Source: Leptofilum sp965223525 (GTDB lineage: Bacteria; Chloroflexota; Anaerolineae; Promineifilales; Promineifilaceae). From it: a stretch of DNA of 64,000 bases. Shown in pieces: positions 34,236 through 41,811 of this stretch (position 1 is the stretch's first letter; each line of letters begins with the position of its first letter). The stretch is from assembly GCF_965223525.1 (NCBI RefSeq), contig NZ_CBDCWX010000005.1:1612001-1676000 (forward strand), read 5' to 3'. The notes under the pieces were generated by a model. It was not told where the DNA came from and did not search any database. It worked only from the letters and a program-made list of their open reading frames with translations. Both the position numbers and the translations under genes were made by a program.

Positions 34236-36017
34236 ATGAGTCGATCTGAATTCAGTGTCACCAACGCCTATCGCTATGACCATCGTTCAACATTTCGCTG
34301 GCTGCAATCCCACATTTTGCGCTACAAGGGGCTGCTGATCACCTTTTTGCTAACAACCGTGGGGATGGCGGCGTCGCAGAGCATGACGGCCGTTACCGTT
34401 GGCTGGGCGTTTGACAGCGTGATTCAGAACGAGGGGCGGGCTGGATTGATTTTGGCTGCGCTTTACGTGGTGGCCGCTTACGTTGGCTATGGCTTGTTCG
34501 ACATCGTCAACAGCCTTTCGATTCGCGTGCTGGCGCAGCGGGTAGAGCGCAACGCCCGCGACGAGCTGTATTTGAGCCTGCTCAGCAAAAGCCAAACCTT
34601 CCACGGCCAGCAGCGGGTTGGGGATTTGATGGCGCGGGCCACCAACGATGTGCAGCAGATCAATCTGTTTGTAAGCCCAGCACTTGGCACCACGACGGAG
34701 TCCATTTTGACGCTGCTGGTGCCGCTGGTGACCATCACCACGCTGGACTACCAGCTGCTCATCGTGCCGGTTGTGTTCCTCATCACCACCTACTTTGCCC
34801 TGCGCCGCTACAACAATAACCTGGCTCCCGTCGCCACCCAGCTGCGCGGTACCTTTGCCGAGATGAACGCTGGATTGGCGGAAACAATTTCGGGCATTGA
34901 GGTGGTCAAAGGGTTTGCCCAGGAACCGGCCGAAAACACTCAATTCAGCCACAACGCCGGGGCCTACCGCGACGCCTTCGTGCGCGAGGGTGAGGTGACG
35001 GCGCGCTACCTGCCGCTGTTGCTCTACGGCCTGACGATTGGCTTGGGTTTTGGCCATGCGCTTTACCTGTTTATGCAGGAGATTGTGACTGTGGGACAGG
35101 TGATTGCCTTCATGGCCTTGTTGGGCACGCTGCGGATGCCAATTCGCTTTTTGCTGCGAAATGTGGCTACTTTTCAGCAAAGTTTTGCCAGCGCCCGGCG
35201 CATTTTGGAGATGATTCTGACGGAGACGGAGCTGGATCAAAATGAAGCGGGCGTAGCGCAGGAAATGCGTGGGGAAGTGGTTTTTGAGGATGTGAGTTTT
35301 GGGTACGGCGAGTTTGCCAGTGGCGAGTCTGCGAGTATTGATCCCCAGTTGGCTTTGCGGGGGATTTCGTTTCGGGCGAAGCCAGGGCAGACGATGGCGA
35401 TTGTGGGGCAGACGGGGGCGGGGAAGAGCACGTTAACCAAGCTGCTGAACCGAACCTTTGATGTGGGAAACGGCCGTATCCTCATAGACCAGATTGACGT
35501 GCGCGACTGGAGCCTGGACAGTCTGCGCGGCCAAATCGGCACCATCGAGCAGGACATCTTCCTCTTTTCGCGTACGATTGCGGAGAATATTGCCTTTGGT
35601 GCAAAAAGTGACGTGCCGCAAGCAGAGATTGAGGCGGCGGCCAAGCAGGCCCAAGCCCACGACTTTATCATGAGCTTTCCCGACGGCTACCAGACGATGA
35701 TTGGCGAGCGGGGCGTAATGCTTTCTGGCGGGCAGCGGCAGCGGCTGGCGATTGCCCGCGCCTTCCTGAGCGACCCGCGCATTTTGGTGCTGGATGATTC
35801 CACCAGTGCCATCGACAGCAACACCGAAGACCAGATTCAGCGGGCGATGCACAACGTGCTGGCCGGGCGAACGACCCTGCTCATCACCCACCGCCTGTCC
35901 CAAATACGGCGTGCAGATTTGATTTTGTTGATGAAAAACGGCCGTCTCATTGCCCAGGGCACCCACGAGGAGCTGATGGACAGGAGTGCGGTTTACCAGC
36001 AGATTTTTGTACGATAA
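34236..36017 (+). CDS. Heterodimeric ABC exporter, half with degenerate catalytic site
   Basis: Half-transporter of 593 residues: six TM segments (about 30-310), then a nucleotide-binding domain with Walker A GQTGAGKST, signature LSGGQRQR and Walker B ILVLDDSTS. The residue after the Walker B Asp is Asp instead of the catalytic Glu, as in the degenerate half of exporters such as BmrC or TM287. It pairs with the next gene, 12 bases downstream. ATG at 34236 after GAGGAG. Probable multidrug or lipid substrate. Confidence 0.9.
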   Translation: MSRSEFSVTNAYRYDHRSTFRWLQSHILRYKGLLITFLLTTVGMAASQSMTAVTVGWAFDSVIQNEGRAGLILAALYVVAAYVGYGLFDIVNSLSIRVLAQRVERNARDELYLSLLSKSQTFHGQQRVGDLMARATNDVQQINLFVSPALGTTTESILTLLVPLVTITTLDYQLLIVPVVFLITTYFALRRYNNNLAPVATQLRGTFAEMNAGLAETISGIEVVKGFAQEPAENTQFSHNAGAYRDAFVREGEVTARYLPLLLYGLTIGLGFGHALYLFMQEIVTVGQVIAFMALLGTLRMPIRFLLRNVATFQQSFASARRILEMILTETELDQNEAGVAQEMRGEVVFEDVSFGYGEFASGESASIDPQLALRGISFRAKPGQTMAIVGQTGAGKSTLTKLLNRTFDVGNGRILIDQIDVRDWSLDSLRGQIGTIEQDIFLFSRTIAENIAFGAKSDVPQAEIEAAAKQAQAHDFIMSFPDGYQTMIGERGVMLSGGQRQRLAIARAFLSDPRILVLDDSTSAIDSNTEDQIQRAMHNVLAGRTTLLITHRLSQIRRADLILLMKNGRLIAQGTHEELMDRSAVYQQIFVR

Positions 36018-36029
36018 ATTGAGGGAAAA

Positions 36030-37826
36030 ATGCGTATTACTGGTGGCATAAATCCAGAAGAGTACGACCGAACTTACAGCGACCGAGAGCTGGTGCGGCG
36101 GATTTTGGGCTACTTTCGGCCGCACATTGGCAAGGTGCTGCTGGTGGCGGCGATGGTGTCACTCATCTCCATTTTGGCAACGGCGACGCCAATTATCATC
36201 TCGCGGGGGATTGATATGCTGGCGGCCAATCCGCAGCTGCAACTTTTGCTGACGCTGGCAGCGGTTGTCACTGTTTTGGGTGGATTGAGCTGGTGCTTTA
36301 ACTTTGTCAGCCTCTGGTTTTCGGCGCGGGCCGTGGGGGAAGTGGTGCTGGCGCTGCGCGAAGATGCCTTCCGAGCCGTCATGCGGCGCGATTTGTCCTT
36401 TTATGACCAATTTGCCTCTGGCCGCATCGTCAGCCGCGTAACGTCTGACACGCAAGATTTTGCCACTGTCGTCACCTTAACAATTGATTTGCTGAGCCAA
36501 ATTGTGCTGGTTTTGGTCATCGGCCTGGTTTTGCTCACCCAAAATGTGCGGTTGGCGCTCATTACCTTTACGATGGGGCCGATTGTGGTAACGATTGCCC
36601 TCGTTTTCCGGCGGCTGGCGCGGAACGCCATGCAGCAGACGCAGCGGGCTTTGGCCACGGTCAACGCTACCATTCAGGAAACAATTAGCGGCATCGGCGT
36701 CGCCAAAAATTTCCGTCAAGAAGCGGCCATTTATGATGATTTTCAGGAGGTGAATGAGCTAGCGTACCGGGTGCAGCTAAACCGCGTGGCGGTATTTGGC
36801 AGCATTTTCCCGCTGCTCAACACCGTCTCTGGCGTCGCCGTCTCGGTGATTATTTACGTCGGTGGGCTGATGGCGATTGACCAGGAAATTTCAGTCGGGG
36901 ATTGGTATTTATTTGTGCAGGGGCTGACGATTTTCTTCTATCCGATTACCAGTTTGGCCTCGTTTTGGAGTCAGTTTCAGCAGGGATTGGCGGCCAGCGA
37001 GCGGGTTTTTGCCCTGATTGACGATGAGCCGCTGGTGATCCAGACGGCGCAGGAGCCGGTGCCGTCTCTTCGCGGTGCGATCGCGTTCGACAAGGTGACG
37101 TTTAATTACAGCACCGGGCGCAGTACGGTCTTGCAAGATTTTTCGCTAAACATTCCGGCGGGGGAGACGCTGGCGATTGTGGGTCACACCGGGGCGGGCA
37201 AATCGAGCTTGGTGAAGGTGCTGATGCGCTTTTATGAGTATCAGGGGGGTGATGTGTTGGTAGACGGCCGTTCTATCCGCAGCCTCGATTTAAGCCAATA
37301 TCGCCGCCAACTGGGGCTGGTGCCGCAAGCCCCCTTTTTGTTTTCGGGAACGGTGGCAGAGAATGTGCGATACGGCCGTCCTGCTGCGAGTGATGTTGAA
37401 GTGGAAACGGCCGCTCGGCAGCTAGGCGACGGCAGTTGGTTGGAAGATTTACCCGATGGCCTTCAAACAGACGTGGGAGAGCGGGGAGCGCGGCTCTCGC
37501 TGGGGCAGCGGCAGTTGGTGGCTCTGGCGCGGGTACTGCTGCAAAATCCGGCCATCCTGCTGTTGGATGAAGCCACCGCCAGCATAGACCCACTCACAGA
37601 AGCGCAGGTGCAGGACGCGCTGGCGACGGTGCTGCAAAACCGAACCAGCATTATCATCGCCCACCGCCTCTCCACCGTCCGCGCCGCCGACCGCATCATC
37701 GTCCTCCGCGACGGGCAGATCATCGAGGAAGGTAGCCACGACGCGCTGCTAACCCAAAACGGCCACTACGCCGAACTGTACACCACCTACTTCCGCCACC
37801 AATCGCTTGAATATCGGCCGTGGTAG
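36030..37826 (+). CDS. Heterodimeric ABC exporter, catalytic half
   Basis: Half-transporter of 598 residues with six TM segments (about 30-310) and a nucleotide-binding domain: Walker A GHTGAGKSS, Walker B ILLLDEATA with the catalytic Glu, and a signature reading LSLGQRQL (third residue Leu), which matches the pairing rule that the degenerate site is completed by a non-canonical signature. It thus complements the neighbour, and together they make one consensus and one degenerate site. Start ATG after GAGGGA. Confidence 0.9.
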   Translation: MRITGGINPEEYDRTYSDRELVRRILGYFRPHIGKVLLVAAMVSLISILATATPIIISRGIDMLAANPQLQLLLTLAAVVTVLGGLSWCFNFVSLWFSARAVGEVVLALREDAFRAVMRRDLSFYDQFASGRIVSRVTSDTQDFATVVTLTIDLLSQIVLVLVIGLVLLTQNVRLALITFTMGPIVVTIALVFRRLARNAMQQTQRALATVNATIQETISGIGVAKNFRQEAAIYDDFQEVNELAYRVQLNRVAVFGSIFPLLNTVSGVAVSVIIYVGGLMAIDQEISVGDWYLFVQGLTIFFYPITSLASFWSQFQQGLAASERVFALIDDEPLVIQTAQEPVPSLRGAIAFDKVTFNYSTGRSTVLQDFSLNIPAGETLAIVGHTGAGKSSLVKVLMRFYEYQGGDVLVDGRSIRSLDLSQYRRQLGLVPQAPFLFSGTVAENVRYGRPAASDVEVETAARQLGDGSWLEDLPDGLQTDVGERGARLSLGQRQLVALARVLLQNPAILLLDEATASIDPLTEAQVQDALATVLQNRTSIIIAHRLSTVRAADRIIVLRDGQIIEEGSHDALLTQNGHYAELYTTYFRHQSLEYRPW

Positions 37827-38235
37827 AGTATCGTCGGACGACTTCAGCCTCCGTCTAGTTGTGGAAGCCTTTCGAGCTACAAAACAGGCACTTTGAACCT
37901 TTTCATACTCCGGCGAGGTCTTCGTCGAGTGCGAGATCTCACTTGGTTGCGGTTGACATTGGCGCAGGCAGGCACGGCCATTCCCCTCCCCAACCTCCTT
38001 TTCATCAAACACACCGATAGAAAACCTGTACCACCTGAACCAAAATCAGACTACTCCTCACTAAATAGTGGGACAGTGTTAATGGTAAATAGCACTTCTG
38101 CCCTATCCGTATAAAACTTTATCAAATCAATCGAAACGCCACCCTGCCATTTATATGAACCATAAATAATTCACGTAATTGCCATGTAACAGCAAATATA
38201 GCACCTTTTGTATAGACCGAGATTTTGATAGATTA
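37827..38235. other. Gap without a supported gene
   Basis: About 400 bases between the ABC exporter and the RelA-type unit. GC falls from left to right, marking the boundary of the AT-rich island. No convincing coding frame, only a short TCGTCGGACGA palindrome near 37830. Confidence 0.5.
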
Positions 38236-38252
38236 ATACTCAGGAGTATACT
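38225..38252 (+). promoter_or_regulatory. Promoter with operator-like palindrome for the TM/RelA operon
   Basis: TTGATA at 38225-38230 and TATACT at 38247-38252, spacer 16. The perfect palindrome ATACTC-ag-GAGTAT (38236-38249) lies in the spacer and overlaps the -10 box, a place where a repressor would block transcription. Confidence 0.5.
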
Positions 38253-38319
38253 TCAAGTAAACATAATAAAGAAACCAAAATGGTTTAACTCTGCCTAAAG
38301 TCAGATTTGGAGGAATTAG

Positions 38320-39123
38320 ATGAATAGAATTCAGTTAAAAGGTAACAGCAGTTTGTTGTCTACATTCTCCCAAGAAGCATTTCTGTTAGTTATAATAGGC
38401 ATAATAGGTTATTTGGTATCCACTTGGCTAGGTTGGGATAATGACATTAAAACTATTACTATTGGAATTTTAATTCTGACAGGCTCATTAGCTTTTTCTT
38501 ACTTTAAGAGAGGCATCAGATATTTTTCGGATGATCTCGGAAAAATGTATATGAGAGAGCGCACTGGTATTATAGAGATCTATGAAAATTTGAATCAGTG
38601 TAAGGAAGATATGCAAAAAGATTTCCACGAAGCAACCAATATTTGCCTCCTTCTCCAAATTGGTCGTAAGGAATTGGGGGATGGGGAATCGTCTTTTTTC
38701 TGGTCACTTGCAAAAGAAAAGAATAGTTCTGGAACTAGCATTCGTGTGCTACGTGCTGCCCCTAATTCTCCATTTTTATCCGAGGAAAGAGCCAAATTCA
38801 GAAACACTCCTGTTAAAAGATGGGGGGAAGATATTAGGCGTTTGGACAAGCAAATAGAATTACTCAAAGATACATACGATTACAATATTGAAGGACGGGA
38901 ACACTCTGAACCTTATCTATGGCGGATTTTTATTTTTGATGATATAGCATATGTCAGTGGTTATTTACACACTAGCGATAACGATAAGCATGCTTTTGTA
39001 TATAAACTTGAAGAGGGGCCAGATTCATTGTATATGGTTTTTAGTAAATATTTTGAATATTTATGGGTCAAGTATGAGCTTTCAAATGAAGACCTTGCTG
39101 AGAAATGGGCAACATGGCAATGA
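38320..39123 (+). CDS. Two-TM protein with PLD-like/DUF5919-type C-terminal domain
   Basis: Partner of the RelA-type gene. TM segments at about 20-39 and 45-63 lead into a cytoplasmic domain of 200 residues: a strand/helix pattern with RVLRAAPNSPF near 137-147, and then LWRIFIFDDIAYVSGYL near 195-211 and a C-terminal FSKYFEYLWVKY. This resembles the phospholipase D-like sensory domain (DUF5919 style) lacking HKD catalytic residues; tentative. It starts after GGAGGAATTAG, overlaps the next gene by ATGA. AT-rich, no ACGGCCGT. Likely sensor or effector. Confidence 0.65.
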   Translation: MNRIQLKGNSSLLSTFSQEAFLLVIIGIIGYLVSTWLGWDNDIKTITIGILILTGSLAFSYFKRGIRYFSDDLGKMYMRERTGIIEIYENLNQCKEDMQKDFHEATNICLLLQIGRKELGDGESSFFWSLAKEKNSSGTSIRVLRAAPNSPFLSEERAKFRNTPVKRWGEDIRRLDKQIELLKDTYDYNIEGREHSEPYLWRIFIFDDIAYVSGYLHTSDNDKHAFVYKLEEGPDSLYMVFSKYFEYLWVKYELSNEDLAEKWATWQ

Positions 39124-40391
39124 ATTTGACCAACGAAATTGAATATACTACCTTAAGATTGCAAAAAGAAGCACAAAAATATCTCGTTCCTGAGCAATTA
39201 TCTGTGCTAGAAATTGCTCTCGAAATATCTTTCTCATGCTTAAAAGATATTTCAAGCTTTACTAATAGCTTCTATTTACAATCTCTTAAAGTTACATTGG
39301 ATTTGGCAAAATTAAGGTTGGAAATCCCGTATTTACTTAGTGCGATATTGTACTATCCTATACGTAGTAAAGCATTAAGTTTTCAGCATATTGAAAATCT
39401 CCATAAGAGCATAGTAAACATTATTAGAAATTTACTCGAACTTCATAAGTTTGAAATTAATCGCTGGAACGCTGAAAATGTTCAAAAAAGACGCGAGAAG
39501 AAAACTACGGGAAAAGTAGAAAGAAAAAAGGGGTTCTGGAAAAAACAAACAGATGAAGCTACTATCAGAGCTATATTGAGAGTTGCCAACGATACTAAAG
39601 TTGCCCTCATTATGATCCTAGAACGATTATACATTCTGAAATACTCAGAGAGTCATCTCGATCCATCTATATTGCTTGGTATGGCAGAAGAAACACTGGT
39701 AGTACATGCGATTATTGCAGAGATACTTGGTATCTGGTTTGTAAAATGGCAATTAGATGATATGGCCTTCAAGATAATAGATCGAGAAATGTACACCAAA
39801 ATTAGCAGAGAGTTAGATGAGGGTCGAACAGAGAGGGAAAAAATAATTCAAAATGTAATATGGGGAATTAAAAATGATTTAGAGAAAGTAGGTGTTATGG
39901 CTATAAAAATCACAGGTCGCCCTAAGCATATATATGGTCTTTATAGAAAAATCAAGGAGCAACATCTGTCAATTCAAGAAATTAATGACAATTTAGCTAT
40001 AAGAATAATTGTTGAATCTGAGAGGGAATGCTACGAAGTACTAAGTATATTGCTGGACTTTTTTGAATATACTGAAGAGATATATGATGGTAAACCATAT
40101 CGTGACTGGATCGAAAAACCCAAACCAAATGGTTACCAATCAATTCATACAACTGTTTATTATCCCATTAGTCAAGACGACATCAGACTTCTAGAGATTC
40201 AAATACGAACAGAAGAAATGCACGAAAAAGCAGAATATGGGATAGCTGCACATTGGGTATACAGAATGGCGGGCAACACCTTAAAAAGACAACGCAAATA
40301 TCATAGAGATATTCAAGATGTCGATATAGTAAATGTCCGCAAAGCATTTGAGGCGCATTTAGATTTACATAAAGGCAAGAATAACAAATAA
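39120..40391 (+). CDS. RelA/SpoT-type (p)ppGpp synthetase, pseudo-HD plus synthetase, no regulatory half
   Basis: About 423 residues. The N-terminal third follows the RSH hydrolase fold (helix LDLAKLRLEIPYLLSAIL, later MILERLYILK and AEETLVVHAIIAEILGIWFVKWQLDDMAF) but has AILYYPIRS in place of the LHDxxED metal site, so hydrolysis should be lost. The synthetase follows: GRPKHIYGLYRK near 266-277, DNLAIRIIV near 290-298, KPNGYQSIHT near 335-344, EIQIRT near 359-364 and HEKAEYGIAAHW. There is no TGS, zinc-finger or ACT. Start ATG overlaps the upstream stop (ATGA), implying coupling. Confidence 0.8.
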   Translation: MNLTNEIEYTTLRLQKEAQKYLVPEQLSVLEIALEISFSCLKDISSFTNSFYLQSLKVTLDLAKLRLEIPYLLSAILYYPIRSKALSFQHIENLHKSIVNIIRNLLELHKFEINRWNAENVQKRREKKTTGKVERKKGFWKKQTDEATIRAILRVANDTKVALIMILERLYILKYSESHLDPSILLGMAEETLVVHAIIAEILGIWFVKWQLDDMAFKIIDREMYTKISRELDEGRTEREKIIQNVIWGIKNDLEKVGVMAIKITGRPKHIYGLYRKIKEQHLSIQEINDNLAIRIIVESERECYEVLSILLDFFEYTEEIYDGKPYRDWIEKPKPNGYQSIHTTVYYPISQDDIRLLEIQIRTEEMHEKAEYGIAAHWVYRMAGNTLKRQRKYHRDIQDVDIVNVRKAFEAHLDLHKGKNNK

Positions 40392-40748
40392 GATGCTTTT
40401 ACAAGTTTTTCGCCCACGGTCCACTAGGTAAATGGATACGGCAGTTCTCACCACTACATTCCCAGCTCGATCAAAGGCTTCCATACGGAAACTGTGGCAA
40501 CCTGAGTCGGGGATCGGCCATTTCCCTGTTGCCTGGATAATCACCCATGTTCCGGTGAGATCTTCTGCCAGCAAAAAATAAATCGGCCTCTGTTTTGGCA
40601 CGGTCTTCGGCAATAATGATGTGACGGGACGAAACCTTTGCCATACTTGTAACCACCTCTCCTGTCTCGGTGCCAGTTGGCTAGCCGGGAAATGGGTGCC
40701 GCAAACGGCCGTTCATCCACCACGACCATTCGAACTGGAACTGGCATC
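40365..40748 (-). pseudogene. Probable gene remnant of unknown identity
   Basis: Three overlapping minus-strand frames each carry a protein-like stretch (VVVDERPFAAPISRL; RHIIIAEDRAKTEADL; CHSFRMEAFDRAGNVVVRTA) that would join by frame changes. The last resembles the end of an extracellular beta-sandwich. Read as a decayed gene; low confidence. Confidence 0.35.
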
Positions 40749-40939
40749 TTACGCGGAGGCAAGCACCTTCACTTCTTGTTTGAGGCGATTCCCCAGACTC
40801 ATTTTTGCTTTCTCAATCTTGTAGCGGGTTTGGATACCTGTCTAAAACTCAATCGACATGCCAAAATAGCGGGCTAAACGCAGTGCCGTATCAGCGCTGA
40901 TGCCCCGCTTGCCACGCACAATTTTATTAATGGACACGG
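40749..40939 (-). pseudogene. HigA-type antitoxin remnant with internal stop
   Basis: Translation on the minus strand gives INKIVRGKRGISADTALRLARYFG, then an in-frame TAG, and then TRYKIEKAKMSLGNRLKQEV. This is the C-terminal helix-turn-helix and tail of a HigA antitoxin. The 5' half is missing and the stop breaks what remains, so the gene is dead. It stands next to an intact higA of a different copy. Confidence 0.7.
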
Positions 40940-40974
40940 GACACAATCAGAGTAACGGCCGTTCCCTTTTAAAA

Positions 40975-41289
40975 TTAAGCAGGTATCAAAGGCTGGATAC
41001 GAGCCACGTCGCTTTGAATTGCTTGGGCTGCATCCCAAAGGTCTACGGCACGCTGGGCATTCAGCCAAAACTCAGGCGAATTGCCAAATAACCGCCCCAG
41101 CCGCAGCGCCATTTCTGGGCTAACACGACGACGCTCGCGCAACAGTTCATTGATCGTTTGGCGTGACACCCCAATTGCTTTAGCCAATGTAGAAATAGTT
41201 AGGTCGTAGTCGGGCAAAAAATCTTCACGCAGCATCTCCCCTGGGTGAGTAGGACGTCGCTTCATACTTTCTGTGTTTGGAATACTCAT
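40975..41289 (-). CDS. higA: HigA-family antitoxin (XRE helix-turn-helix)
   Basis: The 104-residue protein has the HigA profile: THPGEMLREDFLPDYDLTISTLAKAIGVSRQTINELLRERRRVSPEMALRLGRLFGNSPEFWLN, a helix-turn-helix with the tail typical of plasmid-type HigA. It should bind the toxin and repress its own operon. ATG follows GAGGTG. The toxin gene is directly upstream but carries a nonsense change. Intact antitoxin without active toxin is expected to be a relic. Confidence 0.88.
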   Translation of the reverse strand: MSIPNTESMKRRPTHPGEMLREDFLPDYDLTISTLAKAIGVSRQTINELLRERRRVSPEMALRLGRLFGNSPEFWLNAQRAVDLWDAAQAIQSDVARIQPLIPA

Positions 41290-41303
41290 TTTTACACCTC
41301 GTT

Positions 41304-41585
41304 TTAGTGATAATCACAAACTTCAACATCGTAAGCATCGCCATCCATAAAACGAAAACAGATGCGCTATTGATCGTTGATGGAGATTGAAAATTGACCT
41401 TCGCGGTTGCCTTTTAGAGCATGAAGCCGATTGCCTGGTGGAACTTTTAGATCGTCCAATTTGGTTGCTAAATGAACGTACTCAAGTTTACGTGCTGCCC
41501 GTTTTGCTATGTCCTGAGGGAATCGCCTAGCTTTGCCTGTAATGAACAATTCTTGGGTACGCTTATCAGCAAACGTCTTGATCAT
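41304..41585 (-). pseudogene. higB: HigB-type toxin with amber nonsense codon
   Basis: A RelE/HigB mRNA interferase reading frame: MIKTFADKRTQELFITGK, later FPQDIAKRAARKLEYVH and LKVPPGNRLHALKGNREG. At 41367-41369 a TAG interrupts FSISINDQ, where the family has Trp-Arg-Ile-Cys-Phe (WRICFRF); after it the frame continues correctly RICFRFMDGDAYDVEVCDYH to TAA. One base change (TGG to TAG) would explain it. About 22 C-terminal residues, which include catalytic parts in the family, are lost, so the toxin is probably inactive. Confidence 0.8.
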
Positions 41586-41740
41586 GCTAAAAATGTACTC
41601 TGTCACGTGACGCTTGTCAACCTCTGCCCGATTGCACCTCCTTAACAATTCACAATTCCCTCCCTCGTCGGCATCCCGTCAGGCAAGCAACGAACCAGCG
41701 TTGTGCAGCCTATGCAGGCAAAAGCGTATCCTATCCATTA

Positions 41741-41797
41741 ACGGTAATCCGTAACCAGTTATTGGTAATTGGCAACTGATTACTGATTACTGCAATT
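41741..41797. repeat. Heptamer-type repeat (TGATTAC)
   Basis: TGATTAC is repeated in tandem and preceded by GGTAATTGGCAACTGATTAC and inverted AACGGTAATCCG words, immediately upstream of the ribosome site of the large lipoprotein. Confidence 0.6.
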
Positions 41798-41811
41798 CAG
41801 GGGGTACAATC

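Noticed and set aside
34350..35240. 296-residue minus-strand frame over the ABC exporter
   Set aside because: Antisense of conserved TM and nucleotide-binding regions; low-complexity His/Gln composition.
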